DNA from: Superficieibacter electus
GTDB lineage: Bacteria > Pseudomonadota > Gammaproteobacteria > Enterobacterales > Enterobacteriaceae
Direction of reading: 5' to 3'
Length of the DNA stretch: 64,000 nt
Assembly: GCF_002915575.1 (NCBI RefSeq)
Contig: NZ_PQGD01000013.1
Location: 1-64,000 of the forward strand
Part shown: positions 57,412 to 64,000 of the stretch, one piece after another
Layout: each line of letters begins with the position of its first letter
Numbering within the stretch: position 1 is the stretch's first letter
Translations under genes and position numbers: made by a program
The notes under the pieces: generated by a model
The model's input: only the letters and a program-made list of their open reading frames with translations
The model's database searches: none
Told to the model about the DNA's origin: nothing

Positions 57412-60009
57412 GTGCTAGAAGAATACCGTAAGCACGTAGCTGAGCGTGCCGCTGAAGGGATTGTAGCGAAGCCCTTAGATGCAACCCAGATGGCCGGGTT
57501 AGTTGAGCTGCTGAAGAATCCGCCCGCGGGCGAAGAAGAATTCCTGTTAGACCTGTTAATTAATCGCGTGCCGCCAGGCGTTGATGAAGCCGCTTATGTT
57601 AAAGCCGGCTTCCTGGCCGCTGTCGCCAAAGGCGAAGCCCACTCTCCGCTGGTCACGGCGGAAAAAGCCGTTGAACTGCTGGGCACGATGCAGGGCGGTT
57701 ATAACATTCATCCGCTGGTTGAAGCGCTGGACAATGACGCGCTGGCCCCGCTGGCAGTGAAAGCACTTTCCCATACTCTGTTGATGTTCGATAACTTTTA
57801 CGACGTCGAAGAAAAAGCTAAAGCGGGCAATTTGCACGCGCAGCAAGTCATGCTCTCCTGGGCGAATGCCGACTGGTTCCTGAGCCGTCCACAGCTTGCG
57901 GAAAAAATTACCGTTACCGTCTTTAAAGTGACCGGTGAAACCAACACCGACGATCTCTCCCCGGCACCGGATGCCTGGTCGCGCCCGGATATTCCGCTGC
58001 ACGCGCTGGCAATGCTGAAAAACGCCCGCGACGGCATTTACCCGGACAAACCGGGTAGCATTGGCCCGATCCAGCAGATCGAAGCGTTACAGCAAAAAGG
58101 CTTCCCGCTGGCCTACGTCGGCGATGTGGTCGGCACCGGTTCGTCACGTAAATCCGCGACTAACTCAGTATTGTGGTTTATGGGCGACGACATTCCGCAC
58201 GTGCCGAACAAACGCGGCGGTGGTCTGGTTCTCGGCGGTAAAATCGCGCCAATCTTCTTTAACACCATGGAGGATGCGGGCGCGCTGCCGATTGAAGTGG
58301 ATGTATCCGCCCTGAACATGGGTGACGTGATTGACGTATACCCGTTCAAAGGTGAAGTGCGCAATCACGAAACCGACGAACTGCTGGCGACCTTTGAACT
58401 GAAAACCGACGTGCTGATTGACGAAGTGCGCGCGGGCGGCCGTATTCCACTGATTATCGGCCGCGGCCTGACGACCAAAGCGCGTGAAGCGCTGGGCCTG
58501 CCGCACAGCGACGTGTTCCGCAGCGCGAAACCGGTAGAGGCCAGCAACAAAGGCTTCTCGCTGGCACAAAAAATGGTTGGCCGTGCCTGCGGTACAGCAG
58601 GCGTGCGTCCCGGTGAATATTGCGAACCGAAAATGACCTCGGTCGGCTCCCAGGACACTACCGGCCCGATGACCCGCGACGAGCTGAAAGACCTGGCCTG
58701 CCTGGGCTTCTCGGCTGACCTGGTGATGCAGTCCTTCTGTCACACCGCCGCCTATCCGAAGCCGGTGGATGTGACCACGCACCATACGCTGCCAGACTTT
58801 ATTATGAACCGTGGCGGCGTATCGCTGCGTCCGGGCGACGGCATCATCCACTCGTGGCTGAACCGCATGCTGCTGCCGGATACCGTCGGCACCGGCGGCG
58901 ACTCCCATACCCGCTTCCCGGTCGGCATTTCCTTCCCGGCAGGCTCCGGGCTGGTAGCGTTTGCCGCCGCCACCGGCGTCATGCCGCTGGATATGCCGGA
59001 ATCGGTGCTGGTGCGTTTTAAAGGCACCATGCAGCCGGGCATCACCCTGCGCGATCTGGTTCATGCCATCCCGCTGTATGCCATTCGTCAGGGGCTGCTG
59101 ACTGTTGAGAAGAAGGGCAAGAAAAACATCTTCTCCGGTCGCATTCTGGAAATCGAAGGGCTGCCGGATCTGAAAGTTGAGCAGGCTTTTGAGCTGGCTG
59201 ACGCCTCCGCCGAGCGTTCGGCGGCAGGCTGTACCATCAAGCTGGATAAAGCACCGATCACCGAGTACCTGACCTCCAACATCGTGCTGCTGAAGTGGAT
59301 GATCGCTGAAGGTTACGGCGACCGCCGCACTCTGGAGCGTCGTATTCAGGGAATGGAAAAATGGCTGGCCGATCCACAGTTGCTGGAGGCCGATGCCGAT
59401 GCGGAATATGCTGCCGTGATCGAGATCGATCTGGCTGATATTCACGAGCCGATCCTCTGCGCGCCGAACGATCCGGACGATGCGCGTCTGCTTTCAGACG
59501 TGGCGGGTGAGAAGATCGACGAAGTGTTTATTGGCTCCTGCATGACCAACATTGGTCACTTCCGTGCAGCGGGCAAGCTGCTGGATGCGCATCAGGGCCA
59601 GTTGCCAACCCGCCTGTGGGTGGCCCCGCCAACCCGAATGGACGCGGCGCAGCTGACGGAAGAAGGCTATTACAGCATCTTTGGCAAAAGCGGTGCGCGG
59701 GTGGAAATCCCCGGCTGCTCGCTGTGCATGGGTAACCAGGCGCGGGTGGCGGACGGCGCGACGGTGGTCTCCACCTCCACCCGTAACTTCCCGAACCGCT
59801 TAGGCACCGGTGCCAATGTCTACCTCGCCTCGGCGGAACTGGCGGCGGTGGCGGCACTGATTGGTCGCCTGCCAACGCGCGAAGAGTATCTGAACTCCGT
59901 AGCGCAGGTCGATAAGACGGCGGTGGATACCTATCGTTATCTGAACTTCGATCAGCTTGAGCAGTATACCGAAAAAGCGGATGGGGTTATTTTCCAGACC
60001 GCGGTGTAA
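57412..60009 (+). CDS. acnB: Aconitate hydratase B
   Basis: AcnB (865 aa) is the main TCA-cycle aconitase and can bind mRNA in its apo form. It has an N-terminal HEAT-like domain, a swivel domain ([19 protein letters not shown]) and the core. The 4Fe-4S ligands lie in [14 protein letters not shown] (about 710) and [10 protein letters not shown] (about 769 and 772). The start is GTG at 57412 with GAGGAG upstream, which gives the E. coli length; the frame stays open upstream to about 57166 but that part shows no similarity. Confidence 0.97.
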   Translation: MLEEYRKHVAERAAEGIVAKPLDATQMAGLVELLKNPPAGEEEFLLDLLINRVPPGVDEAAYVKAGFLAAVAKGEAHSPLVTAEKAVELLGTMQGGYNIHPLVEALDNDALAPLAVKALSHTLLMFDNFYDVEEKAKAGNLHAQQVMLSWANADWFLSRPQLAEKITVTVFKVTGETNTDDLSPAPDAWSRPDIPLHALAMLKNARDGIYPDKPGSIGPIQQIEALQQKGFPLAYVGDVVGTGSSRKSATNSVLWFMGDDIPHVPNKRGGGLVLGGKIAPIFFNTMEDAGALPIEVDVSALNMGDVIDVYPFKGEVRNHETDELLATFELKTDVLIDEVRAGGRIPLIIGRGLTTKAREALGLPHSDVFRSAKPVEASNKGFSLAQKMVGRACGTAGVRPGEYCEPKMTSVGSQDTTGPMTRDELKDLACLGFSADLVMQSFCHTAAYPKPVDVTTHHTLPDFIMNRGGVSLRPGDGIIHSWLNRMLLPDTVGTGGDSHTRFPVGISFPAGSGLVAFAAATGVMPLDMPESVLVRFKGTMQPGITLRDLVHAIPLYAIRQGLLTVEKKGKKNIFSGRILEIEGLPDLKVEQAFELADASAERSAAGCTIKLDKAPITEYLTSNIVLLKWMIAEGYGDRRTLERRIQGMEKWLADPQLLEADADAEYAAVIEIDLADIHEPILCAPNDPDDARLLSDVAGEKIDEVFIGSCMTNIGHFRAAGKLLDAHQGQLPTRLWVAPPTRMDAAQLTEEGYYSIFGKSGARVEIPGCSLCMGNQARVADGATVVSTSTRNFPNRLGTGANVYLASAELAAVAALIGRLPTREEYLNSVAQVDKTAVDTYRYLNFDQLEQYTEKADGVIFQTAV

Positions 60010-60017
60010 GTTGTCAC

Positions 60018-60047
60018 GCTGGCCCGGTTTATCCGGGCCAGCTTTTA
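60018..60047 (+). terminator. Terminator after acnB
   Basis: GCTGGCCCGG pairs with CCGGGCCAGC across TTTAT, followed by TTTTA. Confidence 0.9.
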
Positions 60048-60060
60048 CCTGTGATATGGA

Positions 60061-60420
60061 ATTATAATAAAAATGGATGTTCAGGTTTTCGCCAGGCTTA
60101 ACGCTTTTCTGCTTAAATTCCAGTGTCAACGGATTAATTGGTTTTAACGGGTAGCGGAAACAGGGAACGACCACGTCACTTTCACTGTTTTTGTGAATAC
60201 GCAGGGTGAAATCGCCAATCACGCCAACTTTCCAGTTCGCGCCGGTTTTCAGTATATATTGCAGAACGCTCCAGCCGATGTTGCCGCTGCCATCCCTATT
60301 TCTGAATTTTGTTCCTGCATCCAGTTGTTTTAACGCCTTACGCGTGGCGGGCTTCAGACATTCATCGCCGTTATGTAGGTGGCTGAATCTGCCGGGTGCT
60401 ACCTTTTGCTTTTCGACGGC
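60061..60420 (-). pseudogene. DUF4424 family protein, C-terminal remnant
   Basis: On the minus strand a frame starting after a stop near 60430 has no good start codon. It reads DECLKPATRKALKQLDAG, then SVLQYILKTGANWK, GDFTLRIHKNSES and LNIHFYY. The YILxTGANW and GDFxL motifs and the ending resemble the C-terminal part of DUF4424 secreted proteins. The N-terminal half and signal peptide are absent, and the frame runs on without a stop into the antisense of acnB, so the 3' end is lost too. It looks like a doubly truncated fragment. Confidence 0.55.
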
Positions 60421-60769
60421 TAAGCAGCAGTAAAAAAAGGACTACGCCATATCCCATTAAGCATGCAAAACACATCAAAATAACGCGAAGAGGGTGGTAG
60501 CTATACCATAAATAGAACATGTAAATATTAATTGCGCCAATCATAAATAAGGATTTATTGATTTTTAAGAAAGCGCAAGAAAACACGCCAGGAATAATAA
60601 TGCAATTCATGTAGAACATGACAAAACCCAGCGTAACGCCTCGGCTTTGTGGGCTAAAATGGGCCATGTACCCTGCGTATCCCAGGTGATGTACCAGCAC
60701 GACAACCAGGCATCCTGAAAATGCTATCGCGGTATGAATAATAATTCTTTTATGTTTCTCAAATATCAT
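60371..60769 (-). CDS. Small polytopic membrane protein, unknown
   Basis: I do not recognise this 132-residue protein. It has about four hydrophobic segments (about residues 12-30, 45-66, 72-90, 94-116), a Lys/Arg-rich start (MIFEKHKRIIIH) and a basic tail after the last helix (LSRRKAKGSTRQ), predicting a cytoplasmic C-terminus. Its 3' end overlaps the DUF4424 fragment in another frame, so its native end may also have been altered by the rearrangement. The codon use is AT-richer than acnB. Confidence 0.6.
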   Translation of the reverse strand: MIFEKHKRIIIHTAIAFSGCLVVVLVHHLGYAGYMAHFSPQSRGVTLGFVMFYMNCIIIPGVFSCAFLKINKSLFMIGAINIYMFYLWYSYHPLRVILMCFACLMGYGVVLFLLLLSRRKAKGSTRQIQPPT

Positions 60770-61055
60770 ATTGATTTAGATTATGAAATTAATCGGCAAT
60801 AGCCGATGTTTTATTCATCAAAGTTATAAAATGTGACGACTACATTCTTATCGGGCTCAGAAACTTTCTGCTAAGATTGTGGCTTGTGGCGGCAATTGGC
60901 ATTGAAAATCATAACTAAATTATTATGATGTCGCTGCGTAAGTATGTGTAAAATCGCCTACCGATAATTTTTCATGATCCTGTGCTTCCTGCGCACAAAA
61001 CCCCATACCATATGGCACGCTTAATATTACTTAACAGATACGTATCCGCCCGGAA

Positions 61056-61181
61056 TTACAGACGCATACCAAAATTCCCTTTCTTTTGGCGCAAAAGTGC
61101 GCCGTCCCACATTTTCATTTGCTGTTCGTAAGTGACTTCGCTAGCGTTCTCATCATAATAATGAGTTTCTGTTCTGCTCAT
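61056..61181 (-). CDS. Possible 41-residue protein
   Basis: A minus-strand frame reads MSRTETHYYDENASEVTYEQ and then QMKMWDGALLRQKKGNFGMRL. GGGG lies about six bases before the ATG, and it begins 38 bases after the phosphatase-like gene. Composition looks like a real soluble peptide, but I know no family. The flanking stretch 60770-61055 contains nothing I can name. Confidence 0.35.
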   Translation of the reverse strand: MSRTETHYYDENASEVTYEQQMKMWDGALLRQKKGNFGMRL

Positions 61182-61219
61182 TATTATCCCCAGCGCCATT
61201 AGCATGGTAATCAACAGTG

Positions 61220-61549
61220 TCAGTCATTAATCCCCAGCACCTCAGGCACCAGTTCTTCAAGTTGCGTGACCAGCGCTGGGTCCATATAGCGATAGTCGTC
61301 GGGGATATCGAGGATGTGCAGGGGCTTATTTTCAAGCAGACGAGGGTATTCCGCCATTAACCGGTCTTTATGTTTCTGCTCCATAACACAGATAACATCT
61401 GCCCAGCGAAGCAGGTCGTGGGAGACGCGTTTTCTGGCATTGCGGCTGGTGCCAGCGGAACGGACGCTCAGCGCTGGATAGCGGCGGAACACCTGTTCCG
61501 CCGTAGGGCTTCGCCATTGATTACGACTACATATGAAAAGCACATTCAC
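61220..61549 (-). CDS. Low-molecular-weight protein-tyrosine-phosphatase-like protein
   Basis: A 109-residue protein with the LMW-PTP P-loop C-x5-R-S at residues 7-14 (CSRNQWRS) and a candidate general acid in YRYMDP (about residues 87-92). It is shorter than the usual 140-155 residues because the central region is compact. Start is GTG at 61549, inside the end of the preceding gene (23-base overlap), so the two are translationally coupled. Substrate unknown; it is not next to capsule or kinase genes, unlike Wzb-type enzymes. Confidence 0.75.
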   Translation of the reverse strand: MNVLFICSRNQWRSPTAEQVFRRYPALSVRSAGTSRNARKRVSHDLLRWADVICVMEQKHKDRLMAEYPRLLENKPLHILDIPDDYRYMDPALVTQLEELVPEVLGIND

Positions 61550-61769
61550 AGCATAAATACTCTTCCAGACCGCGCTTCACCAGCTGCTGGTTTGTGAGTC
61601 GTGGGTACTCAATTCCCAATTGTGCGGCACGCAATACCTTGTCGGAACGCGTGTACAGCATCTTCCAGTTTTTTTCGCCACGAAAACGTAACAGCGCAGT
61701 ATGAACATCGCGGGACTTATTGCGCCGTTTTTGCGCCATGCGCCAGTCCCGGTTACGGGTTATATCCAT
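61527..61769 (-). CDS. Small basic protein paired with the phosphatase-like gene, unknown
   Basis: An 80-residue, strongly basic protein ([20 protein letters not shown] at the N-terminus, [20 protein letters not shown] in the middle) ending in a Cys-containing tail CCECAFHM. No known domain that I can name. GAGAGAG precedes the first ATG; a second ATG at 61739 is possible. The long overlap with the phosphatase-like gene downstream argues for a functional pair. Confidence 0.6.
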   Translation of the reverse strand: MDITRNRDWRMAQKRRNKSRDVHTALLRFRGEKNWKMLYTRSDKVLRAAQLGIEYPRLTNQQLVKRGLEEYLCCECAFHM

Positions 61770-62029
61770 TATTTTTCTCTCTCAGAATGATCGGGTTCAG
61801 CAGCCGCGATAATACGGAGAGAGCGGACGTCAGGATTTTACTGCTTTATGGCGTAGTGAACCATCTGTTTATGGCGGTGTACTTACCAGGAAACGGGCGC
61901 ATGCAGCCGTTTTTCAGGTCTTTTATTTCATTCCTTCAGCCCGTCCCGCTGTTTTTCTTTCCCCTTACTGCGATAATTAGCCTATCGGCAATGCAGCAGT
62001 GGCGCATTGTGACAGCAGAGGAACACATT
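61770..62029. other. Upstream region of yacL
   Basis: A plus-strand frame stays open through here but has no ribosome site or recognisable protein until the yacL ATG. The yacL promoter must lie in this stretch; I could not place it. Confidence 0.4.
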
Positions 62030-62392
62030 ATGGAATACGAATTTTTGCGCGACGTTACCGGAGGGGTAAAGGTGCGTATGTCGATGGGCCACGAAGTAGT
62101 AGGGCACTGGTTTAACGAAGAAGTGAAAGAAAACGTTGCCCTGCTCGATGAAGTGGAACAGGCGGCACAGGCGGTCAAAGGCAGCGAACGCTCATGGCAG
62201 CGGACCGGGTATGAATACACGCTGTGGATGGATGAGGAAGAGGTAATGATCCGTGCCAACCAGCTTGAATTCTCCGGCGACGAGATGGAGGAGGGCATGA
62301 ACTATTACGACGAAGAGAGCTTATCCCTGTGCGGCGTCGAAGACTTTTTGCAGGTGGTAGCAGCCTACCGGGCTTTTATACAACAGAAATAA
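62030..62392 (+). CDS. yacL: UPF0231 family protein YacL
   Basis: YacL (120 aa) is a conserved acidic cytoplasmic protein of unknown function. [26 protein letters not shown] and [19 protein letters not shown] match E. coli YacL almost exactly. I chose the ATG at 62030 with AGAGGAAC upstream; the frame is open further upstream to 61601, but that extension is not part of the family. Confidence 0.95.
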   Translation: MEYEFLRDVTGGVKVRMSMGHEVVGHWFNEEVKENVALLDEVEQAAQAVKGSERSWQRTGYEYTLWMDEEEVMIRANQLEFSGDEMEEGMNYYDEESLSLCGVEDFLQVVAAYRAFIQQK

Positions 62393-62425
62393 GCACTTGC
62401 CGTCTTCAGAGGCGACCTCCGCGCC

Positions 62426-62460
62426 AAAAAGGGGCTTTTCCTGACCCGGATAAGCCCCTG
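62426..62460 (-). terminator. Terminator facing leftward, between yacL and lacZ
   Basis: GGGGCTT (62431-62437) pairs with AAGCCCC (62452-62458). Five A precede it on the plus strand, so the U-tract is present only for a minus-strand transcript. No minus-strand gene lies to its right within the window. It may be bidirectional for yacL with low efficiency. Confidence 0.65.
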
Positions 62461-62520
62461 ACGCGGTCGGTTTCGCCGCTGTCGTCCTGCCTTTTCATCG
62501 CCTGCCAATCCATGAATTAG

Positions 62521-62536
62521 TTTGAACCGGCTCACT
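62521..62536 (+). promoter_or_regulatory. CRP site of the lac promoter
   Basis: TTTGA-N6-TCACT matches the CRP pattern TGTGA-N6-TCACA in eight of ten positions. It is centred about 62 bases before the predicted start, the class I position of the E. coli lac promoter. Confidence 0.75.
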
Positions 62537-62553
62537 AAATTTCAACCTCATCC

Positions 62554-62583
62554 TTTACGTAAATCGTTGTTCCACGCTATACG
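62554..62583 (+). promoter_or_regulatory. lacZ promoter
   Basis: TTTACG (62554-62559) and TATACG (62578-62583) are 18 bases apart, the same spacing as TTTACA/TATGTT in E. coli lac. The start should fall at about 62590. Confidence 0.8.
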
Positions 62584-62590
62584 TTATTAA

Positions 62591-64000
<1,410 letters not shown>

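Noticed and set aside
58165-59445. 426-codon minus-strand frame opposite acnB
   Set aside because: Antisense shadow with no family resemblance and no ribosome site.
61601-62029. 143-codon N-terminal extension of yacL
   Set aside because: The yacL family starts at 62030 with its own ribosome site. The extension overlaps the divergent small basic protein gene and looks non-coding.

Overview
The window is enterobacterial chromosome of the Escherichia/Salmonella/Citrobacter type. It carries the colinear 'two-minute' block leuABCD-leuO-ilvIH-cra, the dcw cluster from mraZ to lpxC, secM-secA-mutT-yacG-zapD-coaE-guaC-hofCB-ppdD-nadC-ampDE-aroP, then pdhR-aceEF-lpd-yacH-acnB-yacL. Protein lengths and motifs match the E. 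coli/Salmonella orthologues as I remember them. A family 43 glycosidase/GPH symporter pair between ampE and aroP, plus a lac control region and lacZ after yacL, would fit a lactose-positive Salmonella lineage (arizonae, diarizonae or bongori type) or a Citrobacter. I cannot settle the species without a search.

Layout. 1-332: right end of an IS3-family element abutting a mok/hok type I toxin remnant. 368-5300: leuDCBA on the minus strand, with leader peptide, attenuator and promoter. 5300-5845: AT-rich control region of leuO. 5846-10558: leuO, ilvIH and cra. 11090-29012: dcw cluster, all plus strand and tightly overlapped, starting from a promoter with 10-bp-phased MraZ-type repeats and ending in a strong terminator after lpxC. 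29267-32982: secM-secA-mutT. 33124-34694: yacG-zapD-coaE, minus. guaC is plus; hofC-hofB-ppdD and nadC are minus; ampD-ampE are plus. 41561-42562: a small accessory insertion. 42521-44877: sugar pair, minus. aroP is minus. 46885-54157: pdhR-aceE-aceF-lpd, plus. 54317-57017: DUF2950 gene and yacH, minus. 57412-60047: acnB. 60050-61770: accessory minus-strand patch with a DUF4424 remnant, a small membrane protein, a low-molecular-weight phosphatase-like gene and a small basic partner. 62030: yacL. 62521-64000: CRP site, promoter, operator and the 5' part of lacZ.

Function. The backbone covers leucine and valine/isoleucine synthesis with their regulators, peptidoglycan precursor synthesis with the division machinery, lipid A commitment (LpxC), preprotein translocation (SecA with the SecM sensor), type IV pilus assembly, NAD synthesis, muropeptide recycling, and entry of pyruvate into the TCA cycle.

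I found no tRNA, rRNA or CRISPR array and no complete mobile element. I do not see a convincing large undescribed system. The best accessory signals are: (1) an orphan SMI1/KNR4-like (immunity-type) gene flanked by an 88-bp direct repeat that duplicates the ends of ampE and of the glycosidase gene; (2) a complete lac-type regulatory region and lacZ after yacL with no lacI next to it; (3) a hok/mok locus cut off just upstream of mok by an IS3 end; (4) the cassette between acnB and yacL.
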